Assembly (NCBI GenBank): GCA_964491915.1
Contig: CAZBHS010000005.1
Coordinates: 62,001 to 126,000, forward strand
DNA from: JAHELQ01 sp964491915
Lineage (GTDB): Bacteria; Acidobacteriota; Aminicenantia; UBA2199
DNA: 64,000 nucleotides
Direction: 5' to 3'
Part shown: one piece after another, positions 55,783 through 64,000 of the stretch
Numbering within the stretch: position 1 is the first letter of the stretch
How the letters are laid out: each line of letters starts with the position of its first letter
Program-made: the position numbers and the translations under genes
Notes under the pieces: model-generated
Seen by the model: only the letters and a program-made list of their open reading frames with translations
The model's database searches: none
Told to the model about the DNA's origin: nothing

Positions 55783-57405
55783 TTATTTTATTTGACTGTA
55801 AACACAATACACGTCATTCGGCTCAACCATCACCACATACACATCTCCATTATTACGCCGCTCAAATTGAAGACTGACATTGTTGCCGACAACGCGGTTG
55901 ATGAGCTTGATATCCACTTGCCCTGTGTCCCTGCCTACCCATAAAGAAAAAATATCCAACGCCTTTGCCTGCATGAGTTTGGGCACCAGGACTGAAACTC
56001 TGGTATAGGTTTTCCCGCTTTTCTCGTCCTTCATGATTTTCCTGGAGGCCAATGGAATATGCACAACCTTGCCGGCGATTCGACTCCAACTACCACCGTT
56101 TACCACATCGAGGGCGAAAAGTTTTTTCTTCAACGGTTCCATCCCAAGGTATGGCTTCTCCCGCTCTGAATGAGTCAAAGTATTGATGACGACACCCGGA
56201 CGCTTGCATTGGACATCCACCCGCATCCTATCATCGGGAACTCCTTTGACTGAGAAGACCAATTCATAATAGGCGGCGGTATTCTTTTTCACCTCTTTGA
56301 TAACAGTATCGATATTGGAACCTGCGAAATGGCGCCCCCCACTCTCTCCGGCCATCGTTCTCAAACTCATATCACCGACGTTTTCATCATCAGTTTTGAT
56401 ACGGACCGGATTAATGGTATAGAGGACGCTACCTCCGTAATTGATCGCCTTTACAACGTCCATCAAATACTTGTACATGAGCATATTCAGTGGGATCGCA
56501 TCATCTTTGGCGGTTTTTTCAGGTTTCAGCAAAGCGGAATAATTCTTACCCCAATTACCCTCTTTCTCAGAGAGATCTGAGCGGAACGCGCCTTTGGCGA
56601 TGCCTTCTGAAATCAAGTAAACAATTTTGGGTTTCGAGATCATGGACAAGGCATATTTCAACTGCCCCAACGATTGCGTGTAACCTTTCACCTGGTTCTG
56701 ATAGCGCCACCGCTCCTGCTGTAGTTGTTGATTCTGCAATGCTTTCAGGCTCTGGCTAACGGTTGCCGGATCCCGAAGGCCAAAATCGGTGAAATTATCA
56801 TATTCACGGGATTGGAAAATATCGCGGCTCCATTTTTCATGAGGCATCTTAATTTTGCGGATCAATTTTAACGCTGCCTCATGGTTGCCGTTGGTTGTAG
56901 TGGCAAGATATTTCAATCCCCCTGCCGGCGTATTCAACAACACGATGAAGGTATCTCCGGGAGGACTTTTGGTCAGCAGGCCCTCAGCGATTTTTTTACT
57001 GCGTTTCATACCGTTATGGCTATTGTACACCGAATCTAGAATAACGAATACCACCCGGTCAGATCTTTTTTCCGCCGGAGCGACTCTTGCCGGGGCGACC
57101 TTTTTCGTAACGGTTCGCTCGACAACTTGCTCGTCTTCAAACGAAAAACGTCTGAAATCGGCGATATTCACCAACACATCATTGATGTACAATTCAAGCT
57201 CATCTTGCTTCAAATCGTAGACAGGATTTCCCACAGCATCCACAGCGAATACAGGGATAACCTTGACAATTACCGATACATCATAGTGCAACGGCTTTTG
57301 GTTGGACGCGGTTAAACTCTCTCCAGAAATCCCCAAAACCATCAGCATTGCTACTAGCGATAGGATTGCCAGCATTTTTTTCGTCATTCTATTTCTCCAC
57401 ATCAT
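55783..57405 (-). CDS. Acidobacterial-type VWFA-related secreted protein
   Basis: About 540 aa from the ATG at 57405, with GAGGAG 9 bases upstream; longer readings lack one. A signal peptide (MLAILSLVAMLMVLGISGES) precedes an N-terminal beta domain (VIVKVIPVFAVDAVGNPVYDLKQDEL). A von Willebrand A-like domain follows (RVVFVILDSVYNSHNGMKRSK, then YLISEGIAKGAF and SGGRHFAGSN), and then a beta-rich C-terminus. This is the order of the VWFA-related family frequent in Acidobacteriota. The metal site is degenerate (DSVYNS instead of DxSxS), as is common there. Its role outside the membrane is unknown. Confidence 0.8.
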   Translation of the reverse strand: MMWRNRMTKKMLAILSLVAMLMVLGISGESLTASNQKPLHYDVSVIVKVIPVFAVDAVGNPVYDLKQDELELYINDVLVNIADFRRFSFEDEQVVERTVTKKVAPARVAPAEKRSDRVVFVILDSVYNSHNGMKRSKKIAEGLLTKSPPGDTFIVLLNTPAGGLKYLATTTNGNHEAALKLIRKIKMPHEKWSRDIFQSREYDNFTDFGLRDPATVSQSLKALQNQQLQQERWRYQNQVKGYTQSLGQLKYALSMISKPKIVYLISEGIAKGAFRSDLSEKEGNWGKNYSALLKPEKTAKDDAIPLNMLMYKYLMDVVKAINYGGSVLYTINPVRIKTDDENVGDMSLRTMAGESGGRHFAGSNIDTVIKEVKKNTAAYYELVFSVKGVPDDRMRVDVQCKRPGVVINTLTHSEREKPYLGMEPLKKKLFALDVVNGGSWSRIAGKVVHIPLASRKIMKDEKSGKTYTRVSVLVPKLMQAKALDIFSLWVGRDTGQVDIKLINRVVGNNVSLQFERRNNGDVYVVMVEPNDVYCVYSQIK

Positions 57406-57689
57406 GTCAACTTTCTCCTCATTATCTCTATTTCTCTTCAAAATCAATCTTTCTATCATTCTTTATAACCCAGACTCAATCACGAAACCCGGATTCCTAT
57501 AATTGTAATCCCATAATTTAAACAATCCGTACTCAATTTGGATGACCAAAAAAAATTGCACTACTACCAATTTTCATACTATATCCGTATTGCCGTTTTT
57601 TTTCTAGTTAGCTAAAATTAACCTGGAAGCCCAATTATTCTATATTATTTGGACCTTTACGAGACTTTCAAGCATGAAAGGAGGACGCA

Positions 57690-58343
57690 ATGAAGTACAC
57701 CAAAAAAGTATGTTTATTTTCAATGCTGTTAATGTTCGTGGTAGTATCTGTATTACCCGCATCGACAGGGTCTTCTGAGGCTACAAGAGGAGACATCGCC
57801 CAGGCGGCTGTAAAACAGTTGCCACAATGGCTTGACAAGATTCCCAGTGGCCAAGAGCAATACTACGGATTTGCCGAACGCGAAGAATTTTCGCTGGCAA
57901 CCATCGGAACACCGGTTCATACATTTTATTTCGCAGACGAAATGGCAGGCGACGCCCCCAACCATTCAACAGAGAAGTTAGCGCCCTCTTATGAATGGCG
58001 GGTGCCTGTGGCGGTGAACAATGAATACCGCGCCCTGGTGACAGTCGCGCCGGTGGACGGCGAGTGGAAAATCGTCGATATCGGAGCCGCCGGACTGGCC
58101 CGTGAATTGGGGAGCCACAAGACCGGCCACCAAAATATATTGTTACGTTCGTTCAAAGCAAAAAGTGACTTTCTGGTCATCCCGTCGGGGGATCAAACAG
58201 GAAAAGGCGTGTTGCTGATGCCGCTTCAGTCGGCCAGGAGAAACATCAGCCAATTGGATCACGCCTCAAAAGACGTGTTCACCATTGATGAAATCCGTGG
58301 AATGATCTTGTTCCCGGAAAACAAACCGGGTGTCGCCCGTTAA
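57690..58343 (+). CDS. Secreted protein paired with a papain-like protease
   Basis: A 217-aa protein with a signal peptide (CLFSMLLMFVVVSVLPAS) and AAGGAGG 6 bases before the ATG. The mature part has no Cys and resembles an alpha/beta fold with a central strand pair (EWRVPVAVNNEYRALVTVAP, GEWKIVDIGAAGLARELG) and FLVIPSGDQTGKGVLLMPLQ. No family is recognised. It lies 15 bases before a papain-like cysteine protease gene, so it may act as a propeptide-like chaperone, inhibitor or substrate; this is only from position. Confidence 0.72.
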   Translation: MKYTKKVCLFSMLLMFVVVSVLPASTGSSEATRGDIAQAAVKQLPQWLDKIPSGQEQYYGFAEREEFSLATIGTPVHTFYFADEMAGDAPNHSTEKLAPSYEWRVPVAVNNEYRALVTVAPVDGEWKIVDIGAAGLARELGSHKTGHQNILLRSFKAKSDFLVIPSGDQTGKGVLLMPLQSARRNISQLDHASKDVFTIDEIRGMILFPENKPGVAR

Positions 58344-58358
58344 CCGAGGAGGACCGAC

Positions 58359-58946
58359 ATGTTGAAAAAAAGAACATTTCATCTAATTATCGCAATCATG
58401 ATTATTATGATTGCATCCGTTTCGGCGCAGGCACAGGTGTTGAACGTCACCGAATGCTTCCAGGAATATAACCAGTGGTGCTGGGCCGGAAGCAGCCAGT
58501 GCGTATTGTATTATTATGGTTTTAATTACCAGCAGTGTGAGATTGCTGAATATACAAGATTGAACGCCACATTCCACGATTTCGGCGATACAGATTGCTG
58601 TGTGGACCCGACATTGGGGTGCAATTACTGGAATTACAATTACGGCTATGACGGCAGTATCCAGATGATACTGATCGACATGGGGAGCATTGACAACTAT
58701 GGTATCAATAGTCCCCTGACTATCACCGAAGTGCAGACAGAAATCACCGCCGGCCGCCCATTCGTCATTCGCTGGAAACTCCCTGGCGGCGGACATTTTA
58801 TCGTCGGTCACGGATTGGTGAATACCGATCTCTACTACATGGATCCCTGGTTCGGCGAGGGACTCAAAGTGGCGGACTACAATTGGGTAAAAAAACACGG
58901 TGGATATAGTTGGACACACACCAACCTCATTACCACCAATCCCTGA
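58359..58946 (+). CDS. Secreted papain-like (C39_2/AvrRpt2-like) cysteine protease
   Basis: A 195-aa protein with a signal peptide (residues 1-26, ending AQAQ). The catalytic Cys41 lies in QWCWAGSS, with the oxyanion Gln35 six residues before it; His146 lies in GGGHFIVGHG, and Asp162 in YYMDPWFG. This is the order and spacing of papain-like enzymes of the Peptidase_C39_2/AvrRpt2 type. Additional Cys residues (DCCVDPTLGC) suggest disulfides in the secreted product. GAGGAGG lies before the ATG. A hairpin terminator follows, so it is the last gene of a two-gene operon. Confidence 0.82.
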   Translation: MLKKRTFHLIIAIMIIMIASVSAQAQVLNVTECFQEYNQWCWAGSSQCVLYYYGFNYQQCEIAEYTRLNATFHDFGDTDCCVDPTLGCNYWNYNYGYDGSIQMILIDMGSIDNYGINSPLTITEVQTEITAGRPFVIRWKLPGGGHFIVGHGLVNTDLYYMDPWFGEGLKVADYNWVKKHGGYSWTHTNLITTNP

Positions 58947-59001
58947 ACAAGTTAACAATTAACATAGTTACCGTTTTATCTTATTCTAGCATCACATAAC
59001 C

Positions 59002-59044
59002 AAGAGGCAGTGAGCGGGAAGCTCTCCTAACCACTGCCTCTTTT
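59002..59044 (+). terminator. Terminator of the papain-like protease operon
   Basis: AAGAGGCAGTG/CACTGCCTCTT stem with a ~19-base loop, merging into a four-T run. Confidence 0.75.
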
Positions 59045-59058
59045 CATATCATAACCGG

Positions 59059-59086
59059 TTGCATCCACCTCGTTTTGCTATATAAT
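59059..59086 (+). promoter_or_regulatory. Promoter of the metalloenzyme gene (probable leaderless mRNA)
   Basis: TTGCAT (59059-59064) and TATAAT (59081-59086) are 16 bases apart. The ATG at 59093 begins 6 bases after the -10 box, at the expected transcription start, and there is no ribosome binding site. Confidence 0.55.
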
Positions 59087-59092
59087 TGTGGC

Positions 59093-60031
59093 ATGAACAA
59101 AATGATTTTCATCTTCCTCGACGGAGTGGGTATCGGAAAAAGCGACGCCACAAATCCGTTTTACCGCACAAAAGCCACATACCTCCCTTTCTATGACACA
59201 GGCTGCCTCTTGCCCGGAGACATCCCAGTCAAAGCCATCGACGCCTGTATGGGAGCGCCGGGTATGCCGATGAGCGCCACCGGCCAAACCAGCCTTTTCA
59301 CCGGCGCCAATGTCCCCGCCCTGCTGGGCCGGCACCGCGATAGTTATCCTGACAGTACGATGAGACAAATCATCCGGCAGCGCAACATCTTCTCCGCCGT
59401 CAGAAAACTCGGACGAAAACCCCGGTTCATCAACGCCTTTCCCGGTCCCCACCACCTGTTTTCCCCCATGCATATTCACATCAAAGAAGATGGAGATCTG
59501 TACGCCTCCCCCACATTCCAGGCCCAGGTGCGCCGGCCCCTATCGGTCACCACCTGCATGATGATAGCAGACCGCATGCTCCCGTTCGGCCGGGAGGACA
59601 TCAAAAGAGGCAGAGCACTATTCCACGACTATACCAACGAAACCCTCGATGGGAAATACCCCGGACTACCCAACTACACACCGGAACAAGCGGCGGAGAT
59701 CATTTATAAAACATCGCGGGATTACGACCTTCTACTTTATGAATACTTCCAGACCGACTTCTTCGGGCACGGCTTCGAAGAACAGGATTGCCTGGAACTG
59801 GTCAACGATTTGGATCGATTGGTTGGCCGCCTCATCTCCTTGATGAACCCCGAGCAGGACACCCTGCTTCTCACCAGCGACCACGGCAACCTCGAAGATT
59901 TCGACACCCAGCTCCACACCTACAATCCGGTCCCCCTTCTGACCTACGGTTACAAGTACCGGTTTTTGCGTGAAAACATCTCCAATCTGGCACAAGTCAA
60001 GCCAGCCATTCTAGACCTGTTCAAAGGCTAA
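59093..60031 (+). CDS. Alkaline-phosphatase-superfamily metalloenzyme
   Basis: About 312 aa. MIFIFLDGVGIGK at the N-terminus supplies the first metal-binding Asp, MSATGQTSLFTGAN the nucleophile region, YFQTDFFGHG further ligands, and LLTSDHGNLEDF the C-terminal Asp-His pair. The pattern resembles phosphoglycerate-mutase-like/phosphopentomutase metalloenzymes, but the protein is much shorter than iPGM and lacks its inserted domain. A phosphatase or mutase role is likely and the substrate is unknown. The ATG at 59093 is chosen over an upstream TTG because the latter would start inside the promoter. No signal peptide. Confidence 0.82.
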   Translation: MNKMIFIFLDGVGIGKSDATNPFYRTKATYLPFYDTGCLLPGDIPVKAIDACMGAPGMPMSATGQTSLFTGANVPALLGRHRDSYPDSTMRQIIRQRNIFSAVRKLGRKPRFINAFPGPHHLFSPMHIHIKEDGDLYASPTFQAQVRRPLSVTTCMMIADRMLPFGREDIKRGRALFHDYTNETLDGKYPGLPNYTPEQAAEIIYKTSRDYDLLLYEYFQTDFFGHGFEEQDCLELVNDLDRLVGRLISLMNPEQDTLLLTSDHGNLEDFDTQLHTYNPVPLLTYGYKYRFLRENISNLAQVKPAILDLFKG

Positions 60032-60237
60032 AAACGAGGGCAATGAAGTAACCGTCTACAACAATCTTGTCCCATTCAACAGATACTTGTAAAAAATCAA
60101 GCAAATCAAAAAAACTAAACTTTGTTTGCCTGCATATCAATACGGAAGAATGAAATTTGTTAGAACATAAAATGGAATAAATTTCACCTATAAAAAAAAA
60201 TAGTTCCGCCCAGTCTTAAACGTTGCCGTTGAAACGC

Positions 60238-60678
60238 TTATTTATCAGTCTTTTTTCCCTCGATAACCTGCTGAACATTGCCATCTTTAATGAGGAAGGT
60301 ATATTGAATTTCAGACCGCTCGTCTTTGGCGAGGACGACTTTGAAGGTTTCCTCTCTCATGCGGTGCGATAATTTAAGACCGGCATATTGAGCCACCTTG
60401 GTGAAATCCATCTTTTCTTTCTCTTCGTAAACAATGGTTAGCAGATTATTAGGCGCGTCTATATTCACATCCAAAATGCCATCGGTTTTTTCCAGGTAGG
60501 CGAGGGCCTTTTTCATAAATGCCTCTTTGTTTTCCGGTGTAGATACGCCGCTCAACATTAAGATTAAAAAAGCGACAAATATAATTCCAAGCCCAATTGC
60601 AACGGCATAGATCATTTTGTTCGACTTTTCCGGATTAATTTTTTTTCTCAAATTTTTCTTATTCGTGCGTTTTGCCAT
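60238..60678 (-). CDS. Single-pass membrane protein of unknown function
   Basis: About 146 aa: a Lys/Arg-rich cytosolic N-terminus (KRTNKKNLRKKINPEK), one membrane helix (MIYAVAIGLGIIFVAFLILML) and a ~95-residue external domain with alternating helix and strand (KKALAYLEKTDGILDVNID, TFKVVLAKDERSEIQYTFLI). The ATG at 60678 has GAGGTGA upstream. It is the last gene of the stress operon, 48 bases after moxR. No family is recognised. Confidence 0.68.
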   Translation of the reverse strand: MAKRTNKKNLRKKINPEKSNKMIYAVAIGLGIIFVAFLILMLSGVSTPENKEAFMKKALAYLEKTDGILDVNIDAPNNLLTIVYEEKEKMDFTKVAQYAGLKLSHRMREETFKVVLAKDERSEIQYTFLIKDGNVQQVIEGKKTDK

Positions 60679-60726
60679 CACTGTCACCTCTATGGTAAAT
60701 TTGTAGTTGTTGTCCGCTCAAATAGA

Positions 60727-61716
60727 TCAGGGTACCACGACATTGTTGAAAATATCGGTAATAATATCGTCGGTGGTCAATTCCTCGGCTTCCGCCTCAT
60801 AGGAAAGGATAATCCGGTGCCGCAACACATCCCGTCCAACACTCTTGACATCCTCGGGAGTCACATACCCACGCCGCCGTACAAATGCCAACGCTTTGGC
60901 GGTTTCCGTCAAATAGATGGAGGCGCGTGGAGACGCTCCAAACTGAATGAGATCCTTAAGCTTACCGAGTCCCGCCTCTTCAGGAAAACGGGTGGCGAAT
61001 ACAAGATCGACAATATAATCTTTAATTTTCTCGTCTACATACACCATCTTGTACGCTTTGTTGATTCTTGCCACTTCTTCGGCGGAACAAACAGCGGAGA
61101 TTGGGATCTCCGCACCGGTTGTCATTCTCTCGACAATGGTCTTTTCTTCTTCCTTTGTGGGATACGATATTTTGACCTTCAATAAAAACCTGTCCACCTG
61201 AGCTTCCGGCAATGGATAGGTCCCTTCCTGTTCGATGGGGTTCTGGGTGGCCATCACCATAAAAGGGGCTTCAATCCGGTGCGTATTGTCGCCGATAGTG
61301 ACCTGCAATTCCTGCATCGCCTCTAAAAGAGCGCTCTGAACCTTGGCCGGAGCCCGGTTGATTTCATCGGCAAGAAGAAGATTTGTAAAAATCGGTCCCT
61401 TTTTTGTATAAAAGTCCGAGGTCTTGGGGCTGAATACCATTGTACCGGTAAGATCGGCAGGGAGCAAATCCGGTGTAAATTGTATCCGGCTAAAATTGAG
61501 ATCCAATACTCTTGACAGAGTTTTGATCGAGAGAGTTTTAGCCAGCCCCGGCACACCTTCCAGAAGTATATGGCCGGAAGTGATCATAGCAATCATCATT
61601 CGTTCGAGAAGCATCCGTTGCCCAACAATCACCTTCTCCATTTCAGCGAGAATTCGCTCGATGACCTGGCTTTCCTGTTGAATTTTTTCATTGATAAATG
61701 TAATATCCTGGTTCAT
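60727..61716 (-). CDS. MoxR family AAA+ ATPase
   Basis: A 329-aa AAA+ protein: Walker A GVPGLAKT (54-61), Walker B LLLADEIN (about 113-120), sensor 1 in VMATQNPIEQEGTYPLPEAQ, and a C-terminal AAA lid. MoxR proteins act as chaperones that help mature or activate protein complexes, often with VWA-domain partners. Here no VWA partner is adjacent, although a VWFA-related gene lies 3 kb away. AGGAGG precedes the ATG. It is separated by 9 bases from the DnaC-like gene upstream, in the dnaJ-hspR-sigma operon. Confidence 0.92.
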   Translation of the reverse strand: MNQDITFINEKIQQESQVIERILAEMEKVIVGQRMLLERMMIAMITSGHILLEGVPGLAKTLSIKTLSRVLDLNFSRIQFTPDLLPADLTGTMVFSPKTSDFYTKKGPIFTNLLLADEINRAPAKVQSALLEAMQELQVTIGDNTHRIEAPFMVMATQNPIEQEGTYPLPEAQVDRFLLKVKISYPTKEEEKTIVERMTTGAEIPISAVCSAEEVARINKAYKMVYVDEKIKDYIVDLVFATRFPEEAGLGKLKDLIQFGASPRASIYLTETAKALAFVRRRGYVTPEDVKSVGRDVLRHRIILSYEAEAEELTTDDIITDIFNNVVVP

Positions 61717-61725
61717 TTTTTCCTC

Positions 61726-62439
61726 CTAACCGTTCAGCTTTCTATAATCAGATCCTATCATTTCGATCGAAGTCGCCATCTCGAACAATCGGCTGCGTAT
61801 CCGTTCCCCGACTCTTATCCTCAGGGATTCCCGACCGCCATTAACAGGATCGTCCATAAAGTTTGACGAAAAGCAGGTAATCTTCTGAGTATTATACCTG
61901 CGGTTAATGACAAAATAGATATTGTCATACACCCATGGGCTGACTTTCGAGGCTCCAAACTCGTCAAACAATAGCAAGTCCACGGATGCCAATTTTTGAA
62001 TTAATTCATTGATAGCATAGTAGTCACGGGACGCTGCGTCTTCACCGGAACGCATCAGTCGAACCAAATCATTCCAATCGATGTAATAAACTTCAATGCT
62101 ATTCAAACGCCGCATGATCCCGGTGGCGATCGAGCATAAAAGTCTGGTCTTCCCCACTCCGGTAGGCCCCTGGAACAACAATCCGTCGGTCACGGCGGGA
62201 AAGTCCTCGATAAAGGTTTCGGCCGCCTTTTTCGCTTTTAATAATGACGGTCTGTTTTCATCGGGGAAAAAACTACTTAATTCCGCACCGAAAAAACGTG
62301 GTGGAATATTCGACCGTTTCCCTTTAGATAAAAAAATGTCCGCTTTCTGGCAATCACATTTCACCGCGATTTCCCGGTCGCTTATTTTTCGAATGACCCA
62401 ACCGGTTCCATCGCATTCTTTGCACAATCCATCTGTCAA
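61726..62439 (-). CDS. DnaC/DnaI-like ATPase
   Basis: A 237-aa AAA+ ATPase of the helicase-loader/IstB type. An N-terminal zinc site (CKEC at 6-9, CDC at 28-30) is followed by Walker A GPTGVGKT (91-98), Walker B LLLFDEFGA (155-163), and an arginine finger region (SLRIRVGERIRSRLFEM). The zinc knuckle plus DnaC core is the layout of DnaI/DnaC helicase loaders, so it probably loads the replicative helicase. No transposase is nearby, which speaks against IstB. It overlaps the sigma factor gene by 4 bp. Confidence 0.88.
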   Translation of the reverse strand: MTDGLCKECDGTGWVIRKISDREIAVKCDCQKADIFLSKGKRSNIPPRFFGAELSSFFPDENRPSLLKAKKAAETFIEDFPAVTDGLLFQGPTGVGKTRLLCSIATGIMRRLNSIEVYYIDWNDLVRLMRSGEDAASRDYYAINELIQKLASVDLLLFDEFGASKVSPWVYDNIYFVINRRYNTQKITCFSSNFMDDPVNGGRESLRIRVGERIRSRLFEMATSIEMIGSDYRKLNG

Positions 62440-63284
62440 TTCAGAACTCCATATATTCCCTGTTTTTTCAGTGTATTTCTAAGTTTGTGGAGGGCCTTCA
62501 TCTCAATCCGGCGGATTCCCTCTGGACTCATATTCATTTTTTTCGCGATTTCGCGCAGCTTCATTGGATCCTGCCCGCCGAACCCAAACCTCATTTTTAT
62601 GACTTTGGCCTCTTTCTCGGTTAATTGTTCGATATCCTTGAGTATCAAATTGTTCATCGAAATACCCACCAGAACATCATGAGGATCGGCGGCGGACTCG
62701 TCGGACAAATAGGACGTCAGACTGGAAGAGCTCCCTTCCACGACACTTTTGTCCAAAGAGACAATCTCGTCGGGAACAGATAGCATAACCTTCACTTTTT
62801 TCTCGGGAATTTCCAGGGTTTCGGCCAATTCTTTCAGACTGGGTTTCCGTTTCAATTTTTTACTGAGCTTGAAATAAACTTTTTTGAAATTCAGGTAGTC
62901 ATTGTAGAAAATATCCGGGAATGAGATGATATTTTGGTTTTTTGATAAATATCGACGAATTTCACTTCTTACCCACCAGATCGCATAGGTGTAAAATCTG
63001 TTGTCCCTATTGGCGTCAAACCGCTTCAATGCTTCGATCAATCCTTTGTTGCCCTCGTTTATCAAGTCGAGAAAGTTTTCTCCTTTGAAATAGTATTTCA
63101 ACGCTTCTTTTACAACCAACTTTTGATTCGCAATTATAATCTTCTGGAAAGCATCTTCATCCCCCGCTTTTACCCTGAGAATCAATGCCTTTTCTTCTTC
63201 GGGCGTTAAAACGGCAATTTTCTTTACCTTCTGAAAATACAAATTCAAAGAATCAAGCGATTCTTTATGTCTTTTTTTCTCCAT
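62436..63284 (-). CDS. Sigma-70 family RNA polymerase sigma factor
   Basis: A 282-aa sigma factor with regions 1.2 (LNLYFQKVKKIAVLTPEEE), 2 (NQKLVVKEALKYYF, FLDLINEGNKGLIEALKRFD, YTYAIWWVRSEIRRYL), 3 (RKPSLKELAETL) and 4 (LTEKEAKVIKMRFGF, LREIAKKMNMSPEGIRRIE). It lacks region 1.1 and the long non-conserved insert, so it is an alternative (RpoS/RpoH-like) rather than the primary factor. Its place behind hspR and dnaJ suggests a heat-shock or envelope-stress role. The start overlaps hspR by 20 bp. Confidence 0.92.
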   Translation of the reverse strand: MEKKRHKESLDSLNLYFQKVKKIAVLTPEEEKALILRVKAGDEDAFQKIIIANQKLVVKEALKYYFKGENFLDLINEGNKGLIEALKRFDANRDNRFYTYAIWWVRSEIRRYLSKNQNIISFPDIFYNDYLNFKKVYFKLSKKLKRKPSLKELAETLEIPEKKVKVMLSVPDEIVSLDKSVVEGSSSSLTSYLSDESAADPHDVLVGISMNNLILKDIEQLTEKEAKVIKMRFGFGGQDPMKLREIAKKMNMSPEGIRRIEMKALHKLRNTLKKQGIYGVLN

Positions 63285-63651
63285 CTTTAAATAAAGTTAC
63301 AGTGGACGAGGAAAACTTCACAATCGCGTTTTTCTTTTCCTCGAAAAAATTCTCTTTTCCGGCAAATTCCTTTTTTAATTCTTCTAAAAAGAGCGCAAAC
63401 TGATCCTGCATCATTTCCATCTTGTTGCGCATATTCAAGATGATCTCGATCCCGGCTAGATTGACGCCCATTTCCCTGGTCAAACTCAAAATGAATTCAA
63501 GTTTTTTCAGGTCCTGTTCAGTATAAACCCGGGTGTTTCCTTTTGTGCGGGTAGGGATCAGCAACCCTTCGCGCTCATACAGGCGCAACGTTTGAGGATG
63601 GATATTGTATCTGGTGGCAACGGCTGAAATCATATAGGTCTTTTCCTTCAT
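63265..63651 (-). CDS. hspR: HspR-like MerR family heat-shock regulator
   Basis: A 128-aa MerR-type regulator. The N-terminal winged helix (YMISAVATRYNIHPQTLRLYEREGLL, then TRVYTEQDLKKLEFIL) is of the HspR type, and a long coiled-coil follows (IILNMRNKMEMMQDQFALFLEELKKE). HspR represses dnaK/dnaJ/clpB operons by binding HAIR elements and is usually encoded next to dnaJ, as here. The start overlaps dnaJ by 4 bp. The HAIR operator would lie upstream of the operon, outside this window. Confidence 0.88.
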   Translation of the reverse strand: MKEKTYMISAVATRYNIHPQTLRLYEREGLLIPTRTKGNTRVYTEQDLKKLEFILSLTREMGVNLAGIEIILNMRNKMEMMQDQFALFLEELKKEFAGKENFFEEKKNAIVKFSSSTVTLFKDGEKKT

Positions 63652-64000
63652 TTGACAAATCCATCCCTTGGGTTATACGGAGCGATCTTTTCTATTTTTT
63701 GAAGCAGCTCGCGGACTTCGATATCTTTAGTGGAAGGGGGAATGATCTTGATTTCGACAATGATATCTCCCCTCAATCTAGTTTTGGGGCTTGCAATCCC
63801 CTTGCTCTTGAGCCTTAATTTACGGCCCGAAGCGATTCCCGGTGGAATTTTTAGCAGTGTGGAGCCTTCCAGAGTGGGCACTTCTACTTTGGCTCCCAAC
63901 GCCGCCTCGCTATAGGTCACCGGCAATTGCATTTCTATATTGGAATCGTTACGCTTGAAGACTGGATGGGGGGTCACGTTGATAGTAATGATCAAATCCC
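63648..64000 (-). CDS. DnaJ-family co-chaperone, C-terminal part (gene runs off the window)
   Basis: The frame stays open to the window edge (GDLIITINVTPHPVFKR), so the N-terminal J domain lies beyond it and the TTG at 63995 is not the start. The visible ~117 residues are the DnaJ/CbpA C-terminal substrate-binding domain, with PVTYSEAALGAKVEVPTLEG, LLKIPPGIASGRKLRLKSKG and RGDIIVEIKI. The absence or presence of the zinc-finger domain (DnaJ versus CbpA type) cannot be told. It overlaps hspR by 4 bp and heads the visible operon. Confidence 0.88.
   Translation of the reverse strand, partial: DLIITINVTPHPVFKRNDSNIEMQLPVTYSEAALGAKVEVPTLEGSTLLKIPPGIASGRKLRLKSKGIASPKTRLRGDIIVEIKIIPPSTKDIEVRELLQKIEKIAPYNPRDGFVK

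Noticed and set aside
58359..58946. The papain-like protease as the GG-leader peptidase for the peptide array
   Set aside because: It is a separately secreted C39_2/AvrRpt2-type enzyme without an ABC exporter part and lies 25 kb away. GG leaders are normally cut by the cytosolic C39 domain of an exporter.
60032..60237. Gap between the metalloenzyme and the stress operon
   Set aside because: It was examined for RNA genes and hairpins; only A/T-rich sequence without a convincing terminator was seen.

Overview
The window looks like a scaffold from a Gram-negative, non-model bacterium. Two runs of N (36682-36731 and 37045-37054) mark assembly gaps. The Gram-negative call rests on a TamB-like protein, an Omp85 (BamA/TamA) protein and a SurA-like chaperone in one cluster, tripartite RND efflux genes and several lipoproteins. 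A protein of the acidobacterial VWFA-related type, and precursor peptides with leaders of the kind common in Bacteroidota and Acidobacteriota, point weakly to the Acidobacteriota/Aminicenantota neighbourhood. This is inference; no rRNA or tRNA gene was seen.

Layout. 1-16.4 kb: the 3' end of one DUF11/SdrD-B surface protein gene and a 5032-residue DUF11/CARDB protein, overlapping by 4 bp. 16.5-17.8 kb: an AT-rich defence module, with two tandem promoter-plus-hairpin small RNA units followed by an Abi_2 (AbiD/AbiF) HEPN protein. 17.8-19.1 kb: a lipoprotein SppA-type peptidase followed by an acidic repeat frame. 19.3-22.2 kb: a DUF6916 gene and two duplicated pairs of tail-collar (MdpB-like) genes. 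22.4-31.4 kb: a Nudix-like/metallo-beta-lactamase fusion, then a membrane-fusion protein with two RND pumps. 31.4-33.1 kb: six tandem Cys-rich GG-leader precursor peptides with no modifying enzyme nearby. 33.2-35.7 kb: proS and a secreted protein. 35.8-40.1 kb: a P-loop kinase-like gene and a KGGVGR-type ATPase with a small helical partner, both regions damaged by gaps. 40.1-47.0 kb: envelope proteins and a GntR(YtrA-type)-ABC operon with a visible operator. 47.0-55.8 kb: fsa, a tamB-like gene with a probable poly-T frameshift, an Omp85 gene, a SurA-like gene, a YhaM-like gene and a membrane zinc ribbon. 55.8-60.0 kb: a VWFA-related protein, a secreted papain-like protease pair and a metalloenzyme that is probably translated from a leaderless mRNA. 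60.2-64.0 kb: a minus-strand stress operon, dnaJ(partial)-hspR-sigma70-dnaC-like-moxR-membrane protein.

The best candidates for an undescribed or little-described system are: (1) the Abi HEPN protein with its duplicated upstream RNA, which fits an AbiF RNA toxin-antitoxin arrangement; (2) the orphan precursor-peptide array; and (3) the KGGVGR ATPase with its small partner. Secondary points are the ~1.5-kb hierarchical repeat in the giant gene, the out-of-frame acidic tail after sppA, and the simple-sequence tracts at the start of the tamB-like gene.
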